Source of the DNA: an uncultured Myxococcales bacterium
GTDB lineage: Bacteria > Myxococcota_A > Bradymonadia > UBA7976 > UBA1532
Reading direction: 5' to 3'
DNA length: 11,458 bases
Assembly (NCBI GenBank): GCA_937896275.1
Contig: CALBMW010000993.1
Coordinates: forward strand, 1-11,458
The number at the start of each line of letters is the position of its first letter. Position 1 is the stretch's first letter. Made by a program: the position numbers and the translations under genes. Of this stretch, positions 1 to 6,868 are shown piece by piece. The notes under the pieces are model-generated. The model was given only the letters and a program-made list of their open reading frames with translations. It ran no database searches and had not been told where the DNA came from.

Positions 1-1
1 C

Positions 2-1000
2 GCACCAGCGCCCGTGTCCCCCGGCCCGGCGCCCGTGGCTCTGCCGGCGCCGACGCCCCGCGCCGTCCCTCGCCCCGCGCCGATCGGCGAGCGCGACCGA
101 CCGACCTTGCACCGTGACGATCTGCGCAGTCCCCGCAGCGGGCGGCCGGCGCTGGTGGTGGCGCTGGTCGTCCTCGTGTTGGGCGGCGGCGTGGCCGCGG
201 TGTGGCGCTTCATGCGCAGCCCGGGCGGCCTCGTGGCGGGCGCCGACGTCGCCGTTGACGCCGCCGTCGCGCCCCCCTGGGATCAAGCCCTGCGCCAGCA
301 ACTCGTCGACGGGCAGGCCACCTTGCCGGTGGTGCACGGCGCGCCGCCGCTGGTCGAGTCGCCCTACCTCGCGGGCGGCCCGGAGGGCATGGTCAGCAGC
401 CGGGGGGGGGTGCCGGGCCTGCCGTCGACCACCGTCCCGGACTCGCTCGTCGAGGCCGACGACGACGGAGAGTGGGTGCGGGCGTTGCGACACGCCCTCG
501 AAGGCAGCGAGGTCAATCGCGCCCAACCTCTCGCCTTTGCGCTGCACGGCAAGGTGAACGCCCGCACGCTGTTGCGCATGGCCTACTCGGGGCAGAAGGC
601 CGGCTTCGGCGCCTTCTCCCTCGTGGCCAGCGACGGCGGCGCCGGGCTCGGGGTGCTCGACTTCACGCTGTTCACGCGGTCGACCGTTCTGCCGGCCGAG
701 GGCGCCGTCGTGGTCCGCGTCGGCCGCATCGGCTTCCACGTGACGGTGAAGGACGCTCAGGGCGGCGTCATCAGCGAGGGCGCGCCCAACGTGCCGCGCA
801 GCGACGGGAACCTGGATCTGCCGGCCCTCACCGCGCGGTTGCAGGCGCTGAGCGCCGCGCACCCGGGCGTGACGGTGGCGATCCTGCACCCCAACGACGA
901 GATGAGCCTCGACGAGCTGGCGACGGTGCTGGCGCGCCTGCACGGCTTCGGCGTGGGGGGTCCCAGCTTCGCTCGCGTGGCCTTGGCCCTGCGTCAGTAG
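2..1000 (+). CDS. Pro/Ala-rich single-pass membrane protein with ExbD/TolR-like periplasmic region (5' partial)
   Basis: The frame is open to the left edge and the Ala-Pro-rich composition continues into the first codons, so the GTG at 14 is probably internal and the true start lies outside the window. Counting from position 14, residues 1-43 are Pro/Arg-rich and presumably cytoplasmic. Residues 44-66 form one transmembrane helix (PALVVALVVLVLGGGV), and about 260 residues follow, presumably periplasmic. Two segments look like the periplasmic fold of ExbD/TolR proteins: residues 178-245, including LLRMAYSGQKAGFGAFSLV, and residues 267-328, including ALTARLQALSAAHPGVTVAI and a closing FARVALAL strand. 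ExbD/TolR partners with ExbQ/TolQ-type proton channels in energising outer-membrane work; no such partner is visible here. The ExbD-like call rests on pattern only. A G9 run lies at 402-410. The gene ends 73 nt before the kinase-like gene and may be cotranscribed with it. Confidence 0.6.
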   Translation, partial: APAPVSPGPAPVALPAPTPRAVPRPAPIGERDRPTLHRDDLRSPRSGRPALVVALVVLVLGGGVAAVWRFMRSPGGLVAGADVAVDAAVAPPWDQALRQQLVDGQATLPVVHGAPPLVESPYLAGGPEGMVSSRGGVPGLPSTTVPDSLVEADDDGEWVRALRHALEGSEVNRAQPLAFALHGKVNARTLLRMAYSGQKAGFGAFSLVASDGGAGLGVLDFTLFTRSTVLPAEGAVVVRVGRIGFHVTVKDAQGGVISEGAPNVPRSDGNLDLPALTARLQALSAAHPGVTVAILHPNDEMSLDELATVLARLHGFGVGGPSFARVALALRQ

Positions 1001-1073
1001 CGGGGTTCGCGACGACCCTGCGGTGCGGGGGCGCGTCCTCACCGCCGTTTTGGCTCAGGACCGCGGAGGTTGC

Positions 1074-2228
1074 ATGAACGCCGAGCGCCTCGACCGGCAG
1101 CGCACACCCCCCATCGACCGGCACGGGCTCGTCGGCAGCGTCGTCAGCCGGCGCTTCCGTGTGCTGGACCTCTGTCATGGAGGCCCGCACGGCTCCGTCT
1201 ACGAGGTCGAGCCGCCCGGCGTGGGGCGCGCGCGCCGCGCGCTCAAGACGCTCGATCTGCCCGAGGCCCGCTCTCCCGGCGCGGTTGAGCGCCTCCGGCA
1301 CTACGTCGAGGCCACGCGTGACCTCGATCACCCCAACCTCGAGCGCCTCTACGGCGTCGAGGCGCTGCCCGACGGCACGCCCTTCATTCTCAGCGAGTGG
1401 GTGGCCCTCGCCAGCCTCGACGATCACCTGTCTCACCATGGCTCCTTGCCCCTGGCCCGCGCCCTGGACGTGCTGCGCGGGATCGCCGCCGGCCTGGCGG
1501 CGCTCCACACGCGGGGGGTGCCCCACGGCGATCTGCGGCCCGCCCACGTCCTCGTGGCGCCGAGTCGCTTCGGCTTCGACCGCGTCCTGCTCATCGACGC
1601 GGCGGTGGCGCCCTCCCTCGATCCCCGGCCCGGCCCCGCCCTGGACGATGGCTTGATCTTCCGCGCGCCGGAGCGGATCGCGGGCCGCCCGCCGAGCCCC
1701 GCGGCCGACGTCTATGCGCTGGGCGTCCTGGGCTGGACCTTGCTGACCGGTCGCGCGCCGTTCCTGCCCGACGACGTGCGCTGCGCGCAGCTCGGCCCCG
1801 ATCCGGCGGCCCGCGTGCGGTGGCTGCACCTGCACGCCGCGCCGGTGCGGCCGGCCCAGGTCATCGAGCGGCCGCTCTTCGGCCCCGCCCTCGAGGCCGT
1901 CATCGGTCGCGCGATGGCGAAGCGCCCGACGGAGCGCTTCCCCGACGCGCGCGCCTTCCTCGAGGCCTTCGAAGAGGCTCTCGCGCCCATGGATGCGGCC
2001 GATCTGCTCGAGGCCTGCGACTCGTTGGTGCTGGAGCTCTTCGACCAGACGCCCGCCCCGCCCGCGGCCCTCGACGCGACAGCAACCCTCGGGGAGGCGG
2101 CCACGCCCCCTCACCTCGCACGGGCGGTGACCTCAGCGCGCGGCGCGGCCCTTCGGCCCGTGTCGTTCTGGCTCGCCGCCGGGGCGATCACCGGCGCTGC
2201 CCTGGCGGTCCTGCGCGCGCTCCTCTGA
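1074..2228 (+). CDS. Ser/Thr protein-kinase-like membrane protein, probable pseudokinase
   Basis: 384 residues. The ATG at 1074 is preferred over the GTG at 1023 because GGAGG lies 4 nt upstream (1065-1069). The protein has a bacterial Hanks-type kinase fold at about residues 27-303. The recognisable parts are a poor glycine loop (LCHGGPHGSVYEV, 33-45), the VAIK-type Lys58 (ALKTL), the catalytic-loop equivalent HGDLRPAHV (151-159), APE (198-200) and DVYALG (212-217). Key departures are HRD changed to HGD, the metal-binding Asn of HRDxxxxN changed to His158, DFG changed to D175-A-A, and an imperfect glycine loop. Lys58, Asp153 and Asp175 remain. A hydrophobic C-terminal segment (about 363-382) would anchor it in the inner membrane with the kinase domain in the cytoplasm; no periplasmic sensor domain follows. 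It is either a scaffold or ATP-binding pseudokinase or a weak kinase. The fold is certain; loss of activity is inferred. Confidence 0.88.
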   Translation: MNAERLDRQRTPPIDRHGLVGSVVSRRFRVLDLCHGGPHGSVYEVEPPGVGRARRALKTLDLPEARSPGAVERLRHYVEATRDLDHPNLERLYGVEALPDGTPFILSEWVALASLDDHLSHHGSLPLARALDVLRGIAAGLAALHTRGVPHGDLRPAHVLVAPSRFGFDRVLLIDAAVAPSLDPRPGPALDDGLIFRAPERIAGRPPSPAADVYALGVLGWTLLTGRAPFLPDDVRCAQLGPDPAARVRWLHLHAAPVRPAQVIERPLFGPALEAVIGRAMAKRPTERFPDARAFLEAFEEALAPMDAADLLEACDSLVLELFDQTPAPPAALDATATLGEAATPPHLARAVTSARGAALRPVSFWLAAGAITGAALAVLRALL

Positions 2229-2235
2229 CCAGAAT

Positions 2236-2250
2236 CGCGAGCAACTCGCG
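2236..2250 (+). terminator. Small GC-rich hairpin after the kinase-like gene
   Basis: CGCGAG-CAA-CTCGCG forms a 6-bp stem with a 3-nt loop, starting 7 nt after the kinase-like stop codon. No T-run follows, so it would be a weak intrinsic terminator at best, or only an mRNA 3' end stabiliser. Confidence 0.3.
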
Positions 2251-2280
2251 CGCGCGGCCGTGCGGCCCCTCGGCGCCAGC

Positions 2281-2309
2281 TTGACCCCCGGCGCGTCGTC
2301 GGGAATGCT
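2281..2309 (+). promoter_or_regulatory. Candidate sigma-70-type promoter for the prolyl oligopeptidase-hemH pair
   Basis: TTGACC (2281-2286, 5 of 6 matches to the -35 consensus) is followed after 17 bp by AATGCT (2304-2309, 3 of 6). A start near 2316 would give a leader of about 27 nt containing the GGAGA ribosome binding site at 2332-2336. The -10 match is weak, so this is tentative. Confidence 0.35.
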
Positions 2310-2342
2310 GCCGCTTCGCCCGCCCGCGCTCGGAGAACCTCG

Positions 2343-4415
2343 GTGCGCTGCCTCGCCCTGATCCTGCTCGCGCCCCTGGTGGCGCTCGCGGAGACGCCCA
2401 TGCCCCGCCCGCCACGGCAGCCCCTCACCGAGACCCTGCATGGCGTCTCGGTGCAGGATCCCTACCGCCCGCTCGAGTCGATGGAGCAGGCGGCGCCCTG
2501 GATCGACGCTCAGAACGCGCGCCTCGACGGGTGGCTGGCGGGGCACCCTCGTCCGGGCCTGGCCGAGCGCGTCGAGGCGCTCTTTCGCATCGGCCACGTG
2601 GGCAGCCCGGCGGTCGTGCCGGGCGCGGTGTTCTTCATGCAGAAGCTGCCCGGCGCCGAGCAGCCGGCCCTCTTCGGGCAGCCGGACGGTGAGCCCGCGC
2701 GGGTGCTGGTCGATCCGGGCGCGCTCGACGCCGCCGGCCATGTGGCGCTGGACTGGTTCTACCCCTCCCAGGACGGCGCGAAGGTCGCCTACGGCACCTC
2801 GAAGGACGGCGACGAGGTCAGCACCCTGCGTGTCATCGAGGTCGCCACGGGCCGGGTGTTGGACGACGCCATCCCTTACACGCGGGCCTGCTCGCTCGCT
2901 TGGCTGCCCGACGGCGGTGGCTTCGTCTACACGCGCCACGAAGGCGTCACCGCCTACGACCGCCACGTCTACGAGCATCGCCTCGGGGCGCCCTGGGCCG
3001 ACGACGCGCTGATCATGGGCAAGGACCGTCTGCCCGAGCGGAGCGACTGGCCCGCCGTCGGGCTGAGCAGCGACGGACGGTGGCTGTCCGTGGTGCGCTA
3101 CGTGAGCTGGTCGAACAGCACGTTGCACCTCTACGACCGCGACGCGAAGCGCTGGACCGATGTGGACGCCGGCCCCGCCGACGGCGTCTGGTCGGTGCCG
3201 CAGATGACCGCGGACGGCTTCTACGCCACCACCACCCACGCCACGCCCAACGGCCGCCTGGTGCGCGTCGATCCGGAGCACCCGGAGCCTGGCAAGTGGG
3301 TCGAGATCCTGCCCGAGGGCCGCTGGCCGCTCGAGGGGGTGGGGCTCGTGAAGGGCGGGATGGTGGCGCAGCGGCTGGTCAACGCGGTCAGCGAGTTGAC
3401 CCTGCACGCGCGTGACGGCCGCGCGCTCGGAGCGCTGCCGACGCCCGTCAAGGGCACGGTCGACGGGTTGGCCACCGATCCCGACGTCGATCGGGTGCTG
3501 TGGTCGTTCAACTCCTTCTTCTACCCGCCGACGCTGTTCTCGACGCCGGTCACCGCCGAGGGGCCGGGCGCGACGCAGACCTTGCTTCAGGTGGCCACCG
3601 ACCTCGACCTCGACGCCTACACGGTCGACCAGGTGGAGTACCCCAGCTTCGATGGCACCTCGGTGCCCATGTTCCTCGTGCACCGGAAGGACCTGGTACG
3701 CGACGGCGCGAACCGCACGCTGCTCTACGGGTACGGCGGCTTCAACGTCAGCATCACCCCGGGCTTCTCGCGCAACGTCCTCTACTGGCTCGAGCAGGGG
3801 GGCGTCTACGCGGTGGCCAACCTGCGCGGCGGCGGCGAGCGTGGCGAGGCCTGGCACAAGGCGGGCATGCTGGGCCGCAAGTTTCAGGTCTTCGGCGACT
3901 TCGAGTATGCCCTGCGCTACCTGCTGCGCGAGCGCATCACCCGCCCCGATCGGGTGGCGATCTTCGGCGGCAGCAACGGTGGCCTGCTTGTCGGCGCGAC
4001 GCTGACCCGCGTGCCCCACCTGTTCGCGGCCGCGGTGTCCCGCGTGGGCCTCTACGACATGGTGCGCTACGAGCGCTTCCCGCCCGGCGAGGTCTGGAGC
4101 GAGGAGTACGGCAGCGCCGACAAGCCCGAGCAGTTGGCCTGGCTGTGGGCCTACTCCCCCTACCATCAGATCATCGACGGCGTGCGCTACCCCGCGGTGC
4201 TCGCCAGCGCCGCCGAGAACGACACCCGCGTCCACTGGGCACACACCGCCAAGTTCGTCGCGCGGCTGCAAGAGGCCCAGAAGGGCGACGCGCCGATCTT
4301 GATGCGCTTCGAGCGCGCGACGGGGCACGGCGCGGGGAAGCCCACGGGGGCGGTCGCCCGCGAGTACGCCGAGATCTACCAGTTCTTGCTGGCCATCCTC
4401 GGAGGCGACCCGTGA
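2343..4415 (+). CDS. Prolyl oligopeptidase (family S9A), exported
   Basis: 690 residues, starting at GTG 2343 with GGAGA 6 nt upstream. The enzyme hydrolyses peptides on the carboxyl side of proline. Residues 1-16 look like a Sec signal peptide (MRCLALILLAPLVALA, cut before Glu17), so the mature enzyme should be periplasmic or secreted. The family start motif is at 33-45 (HGVSVQDPYRPLE), a beta-propeller gate covers roughly 70-410, and an alpha/beta-hydrolase domain completes the protein. The catalytic triad is Ser544 (GGSNGG), Asp627 (ENDTRV) and His662 (GHGAGKP). Residues equivalent to the proline-pocket and oxyanion residues of pig POP are present: Tyr464, Phe467, Asn545, Trp600 and Arg629. 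Proline specificity is therefore likely and the enzyme should be active. Length is normal for bacterial members. Its stop codon overlaps the hemH start, so the two are probably cotranscribed and translationally coupled, although no shared pathway is obvious. Confidence 0.95.
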   Translation: MRCLALILLAPLVALAETPMPRPPRQPLTETLHGVSVQDPYRPLESMEQAAPWIDAQNARLDGWLAGHPRPGLAERVEALFRIGHVGSPAVVPGAVFFMQKLPGAEQPALFGQPDGEPARVLVDPGALDAAGHVALDWFYPSQDGAKVAYGTSKDGDEVSTLRVIEVATGRVLDDAIPYTRACSLAWLPDGGGFVYTRHEGVTAYDRHVYEHRLGAPWADDALIMGKDRLPERSDWPAVGLSSDGRWLSVVRYVSWSNSTLHLYDRDAKRWTDVDAGPADGVWSVPQMTADGFYATTTHATPNGRLVRVDPEHPEPGKWVEILPEGRWPLEGVGLVKGGMVAQRLVNAVSELTLHARDGRALGALPTPVKGTVDGLATDPDVDRVLWSFNSFFYPPTLFSTPVTAEGPGATQTLLQVATDLDLDAYTVDQVEYPSFDGTSVPMFLVHRKDLVRDGANRTLLYGYGGFNVSITPGFSRNVLYWLEQGGVYAVANLRGGGERGEAWHKAGMLGRKFQVFGDFEYALRYLLRERITRPDRVAIFGGSNGGLLVGATLTRVPHLFAAAVSRVGLYDMVRYERFPPGEVWSEEYGSADKPEQLAWLWAYSPYHQIIDGVRYPAVLASAAENDTRVHWAHTAKFVARLQEAQKGDAPILMRFERATGHGAGKPTGAVAREYAEIYQFLLAILGGDP

Positions 4416-5518
4416 CCGCCACCGGCGTCCTCGTGGTCAACCTGGGCTCGCCCGACGCGCCCGAGCCGGGGCCCGTCCGCCGCTACCTGCGTGAGTTCCT
4501 CAACGATCCTCGGGTGATCGACGTGAACCCGGTGGGCCGCTTCCTGCTGCTGAACCTCTTCATCCTGCCCTTTCGGCCGAAGAAGTCGGCCGCCGCGTAC
4601 CAGAAGATCTGGACCCCCGAGGGCTCGCCGCTGATCGTCCACGGCCGCGCCCTGGTCAGTGGCCTGCGGCCGCGCCTTCCTGGATGCCACGTCGAGCTGG
4701 CGATGCGCTACGGCAGCCCCTCCATCCCCGACGCGCTCGAGCGCCTGCGCGCCGCGGGCGCCGACCGCATCGTCGTCTTCCCGCTCTACCCGCAGTACGC
4801 CGCGAGCTCGACCGGCAGCACGCTCGAGCTGATCTACCGTGAGGCGGCGGCGCGCTGGAACACCCCCAGCCTGGCGGTGGTGCCGCCCTATTATGACGAG
4901 CCCGGCTTCGTCTCGTCCTTCGCCGCCATCGGACGCCCGCTGCTCGAGGAGCACGCCCCCGATCACGTGTTGCTGAGCTTCCACGGGCTGCCCGAGCGGC
5001 ACATGCTCAAGAGCGACGAGAGCGGCGATCACTGCCTCAAGCGCGAGGACTGCTGCGCGGCCATCGGGATGGCCAACCGCAACTGCTATCGCGCCCAGTG
5101 CCTGGCCACCGCCCGCGCCCTCACCGCCGAGCTCGGCCTCAGCGACGACCGCTTCACCGTCTGCTTCCAGTCACGGCTGGGGAGCACGCCCTGGATTCGC
5201 CCTTACACCGACCAGGTGCTGGTGCGGCTCGCACAGGAGGGGGTGAAGAAGCTGGCAGTCTTCTGTCCGGCCTTCACCGCTGATTGCCTCGAGACGCTCG
5301 AGGAGATCGGCATGCGCGCGGTCTTTGACTTCCGCGCTGCGGGCGGCGAGGAGCTGCTGCTGGTGCCCTCGCTCAACGCGCACCCGGTCTGGATGGATGC
5401 GGCGGCGGAGCTGGTGCGAAAGACGGCGCGGGGCTGGGTGGACGTCGAGCCGGAGGGTGCGGCGCGCGGGCAGCCCGCGGGGGATTCGGACGCCGTCGCC
5501 GCTTCGGGTGGTGGCTGA
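4412..5518 (+). CDS. hemH: Ferrochelatase with internal cysteine-rich segment
   Basis: 368 residues. The start is GTG 4412 (GTGA overlap with the upstream stop), with GGAGG at 4401-4405, 6 nt upstream. HemH inserts Fe2+ into protoporphyrin IX in the last step of heme synthesis. Family signatures seen are VVNLGSPDAP (8-17), PLYPQYAASSTGS (124-136), SFHGLPERH with the metal-site His191 (189-197), and FCPAFTADCLETLEEI (284-299) with the conserved acidic residues. Cysteines cluster after the catalytic His: Cys208, 214, 215, 225 and 230, plus Cys251, 285 and 292. Some bacterial ferrochelatases carry a [2Fe-2S] cluster held by cysteines in an internal segment, and this spacing (C-x5-CC-x9-C-x4-C) fits that kind of protein; cluster binding itself is inferred. 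The last 25 residues or so are an Ala/Gly/Asp tail without family similarity. The protein is probably cytoplasmic or membrane-associated. Confidence 0.96.
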   Translation: MTATGVLVVNLGSPDAPEPGPVRRYLREFLNDPRVIDVNPVGRFLLLNLFILPFRPKKSAAAYQKIWTPEGSPLIVHGRALVSGLRPRLPGCHVELAMRYGSPSIPDALERLRAAGADRIVVFPLYPQYAASSTGSTLELIYREAAARWNTPSLAVVPPYYDEPGFVSSFAAIGRPLLEEHAPDHVLLSFHGLPERHMLKSDESGDHCLKREDCCAAIGMANRNCYRAQCLATARALTAELGLSDDRFTVCFQSRLGSTPWIRPYTDQVLVRLAQEGVKKLAVFCPAFTADCLETLEEIGMRAVFDFRAAGGEELLLVPSLNAHPVWMDAAAELVRKTARGWVDVEPEGAARGQPAGDSDAVAASGGG

Positions 5519-5526
5519 GGCCGGCA

Positions 5527-5582
5527 GCCGCGGTTCAGTGCCCGCGGTTCAGTGCCCGCGGTTCAGTGCCCGCGGTTCAGTG
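5527..5582. repeat. Four tandem 14-bp repeats between converging genes
   Basis: Units lie at 5527-5540, 5541-5554, 5555-5568 and 5569-5582. The unit is CCCGCGGTTCAGTG; the first copy differs at its first base only. Each copy holds the palindrome CCGCGG, so neighbouring copies can pair as 6-bp stems with 8-nt loops on either strand. The array starts 8 bp after the hemH stop and runs into the end of the minus-strand gene, whose TGA (5577-5579) lies in the fourth copy. It may serve as a two-way terminator or may simply be replication-slippage DNA. Confidence 0.9.
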
Positions 5583-6263
5583 GAGGGTGCCCGCGGGCGC
5601 GGAGTGGACCTCGAGCAGCAGGCGGCCCATCGCGTCGCATGCCAGGCTCAGGCGCCCCGCCACGTCGACGTTCTCGAGCAGGAGGCGCTTGAGCGTCGGA
5701 TCGCTCAGGGCGTGCATGCCGACCAGGTTGGTCAGCTCGCCGGCGCTCTCGGCCTGGGACACGATCAGGTGGAGCGCCTCGCGCGCCGCCGGGGCCCGCT
5801 CGGCGAGCTGCATCAGCAGATCGCGCAGCCGGTGCTCGAGGGGGTGCTTGACCGCGGGCTCGTCCACGAGCGTGGTGACCGCGACCTCTCGGAAGGGCTC
5901 GGTGGGCGGTAACTCCCGCCGCACGCGCACGCGCTCCAGGCCCCGGACCACGATGTCGTAGCGCCCATCGGGCCGGTCGTCCGACGCGATGATCACGCCG
6001 GCGCCCATCACAGGGTAGACCGGGGGACGCCCGGTGTACTCGGCCTCGTGCCCGGGCCGCAGCGTCGCGATGGCGATGGCGCCGTCGAGGTGGGCCATCG
6101 CGTGCTCGACGAGGGCGACGTAGCGAGGCTCGAAGACATGGAGGGGCATCAGGGCGTCGGGGAAGAGGACCGCCCCCGGCAGCGGGAACATCGGCAGCCG
6201 TCGGCGCTGCGCGGGGCTCAGGCTGCGGCGCGGCTCATCAGGCTCGGAGGGGTCGGCGGACAT
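5577..6263 (-). CDS. LON substrate-binding-domain protein (Lon N-terminal-like, no ATPase)
   Basis: 228 residues from ATG 6261-6263. A longer in-frame start at 6353 is rejected because it overlaps the upstream gene and adds sequence with no family match. Residues 23-48 (RLPMFPLPGAVLFPDALMPL, then HVFEPRY) are the standard opening of the LON substrate-binding domain. The domain continues through IAIATLRPGHE, the PVMGAGVI strand and the IVVRGLERVRV core, and ends in a helical part (about 140-222). There is no AAA+ or Ser-Lys protease domain, so this is the stand-alone type common in bacteria, with no firmly known role; substrate or peptide binding is the family expectation. It lies 29 nt behind the gamma-carbonic-anhydrase-like gene on the same strand, but it has no visible Shine-Dalgarno and has a promoter-like TATACT just upstream, which suggests its own leaderless transcript. 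Confidence 0.88.
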   Translation of the reverse strand: MSADPSEPDEPRRSLSPAQRRRLPMFPLPGAVLFPDALMPLHVFEPRYVALVEHAMAHLDGAIAIATLRPGHEAEYTGRPPVYPVMGAGVIIASDDRPDGRYDIVVRGLERVRVRRELPPTEPFREVAVTTLVDEPAVKHPLEHRLRDLLMQLAERAPAAREALHLIVSQAESAGELTNLVGMHALSDPTLKRLLLENVDVAGRLSLACDAMGRLLLEVHSAPAGTLH

Positions 6264-6270
6264 GGCGGCC

Positions 6271-6276
6271 AGTATA
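6271..6276 (-). promoter_or_regulatory. -10 element (TATACT) positioned for a leaderless mRNA
   Basis: On the minus strand TATACT (5 of 6 matches to TATAAT) is followed by GGCCGCC and then the ATG of the LON-domain gene. With only 7 nt between the -10 box and the ATG, transcription should begin at or next to the A of the start codon. A TTGACC (6291-6296) lies upstream, but with a 14-bp spacer that is too short for a standard sigma-70 pair. Confidence 0.45.
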
Positions 6277-6292
6277 GCGAAAGCCGGCGAGG

Positions 6293-6829
6293 TCAACCGA
6301 CGCGGTACTTCTGCGCGCCGTCGACGTAGTGCTTCCAGGCGTAGGCGATCCACTCACGCTCGCGCGCGTCGACGGCCCGCATGATGCGCATGGGGTTGCC
6401 GAACACCATCGAGCCCGGTGGGATGATCTTGCCGCCGGTGATCAGCGTGCCCGCGCCGACGTAGCTGCCCGTGCCGACGACGACGCCGTCCATCACCAGC
6501 GAGCCCATGCCGATGAGGACGTCGTCCTCGACCGTGCAGCCGTGCAGGATGCAGTTGTGCCCCACGGTCACCCGGCTGCCCACGATGGTGTCCGACTCGC
6601 CGCCGGTCATGTGCACCGTCGTGCCATCCTGGATGTTCGTGTCGTCGCCGACGCGGATGAAGCCCTCGTCGCCGCGCAGGGTGGCGTGGGGCCAGACGCT
6701 GCAGCGCGCCCCGAGGGTGACCTGCCCGATGATCACCGCGCTCTTGTGCACCCACGCGCTGGGGTCGATGACGGGGTGGTGGCCGTCGAAGGGCTCGACA
6801 TTGTCGCGGTGCGGGTGGCGGTCGGTCAT
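6293..6829 (-). CDS. Gamma-class carbonic anhydrase-like hexapeptide-repeat protein
   Basis: 178 residues from ATG 6827-6829, with AAGGGGGA (6835-6842) 5 nt upstream. It is a left-handed beta-helix protein built of hexapeptide repeats, for example VIIGQV, VTVGHN, VLIGMG, VVVGTG and SYVGAG. Gamma-carbonic-anhydrase marks are present: zinc-ligand histidines His73 (TTVHMT), His91 and His96 (GHNCILHG), plus Arg52, Asp54 (LRGDEG) and Gln67 (NIQDG), which match active-site residues of the archaeal enzyme Cam. Family members interconvert CO2 and bicarbonate or serve as related metal-binding proteins. The acidic proton-shuttle loop of Cam is absent, as in the shorter CamH/YrdA-like proteins, so catalysis is possible but not assured. 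It has no signal peptide and is probably a cytoplasmic trimer. It is transcribed away from htpG and towards the LON-domain gene. Confidence 0.9.
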   Translation of the reverse strand: MTDRHPHRDNVEPFDGHHPVIDPSAWVHKSAVIIGQVTLGARCSVWPHATLRGDEGFIRVGDDTNIQDGTTVHMTGGESDTIVGSRVTVGHNCILHGCTVEDDVLIGMGSLVMDGVVVGTGSYVGAGTLITGGKIIPPGSMVFGNPMRIMRAVDAREREWIAYAWKHYVDGAQKYRVG

Positions 6830-6840
6830 GGCGTTCCCCC

Positions 6841-6868
6841 TTGCGCTGTCGCGGTCGGTCCTTATTGT
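6841..6868 (+). promoter_or_regulatory. Candidate htpG promoter
   Basis: TTGCGC (6841-6846), a 16-bp spacer, then TATTGT (6863-6868, 4 of 6 matches to TATAAT). A start near 6875 would leave a leader of about 42 nt and would cut off most of the left arm of the inverted repeat at 6869-6916. No CIRCE element (TTAGCACTC-N9-GAGTGCTAA) is present. The -35 match is poor. Confidence 0.3.

Noticed and set aside
828..2114. 428-codon minus-strand open frame over the kinase-like gene
   Set aside because: Antisense shadow with Arg/Gly/Pro-rich sequence and no recognisable domain or ribosome binding site.
3650..3670. Second sigma-54-like TGGCAC motif inside the peptidase gene
   Set aside because: The -12 part does not follow at the required spacing and the site is mid-gene.
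2133..4328. 731-codon open frame on the minus strand
   Set aside because: It is antisense to the prolyl oligopeptidase gene, whose motifs are all intact. The protein is low-complexity (Val/Arg/Gly/His) with no family motif, typical of GC-rich shadow frames.
5527..5582. CRISPR-like array
   Set aside because: Units are 14 bp and directly abutting, with no spacers and no cas genes nearby.
6264..6353. Longer start for the LON-domain gene
   Set aside because: It overlaps the upstream gene's end, and the extra 30 residues are Arg-rich with no family similarity.
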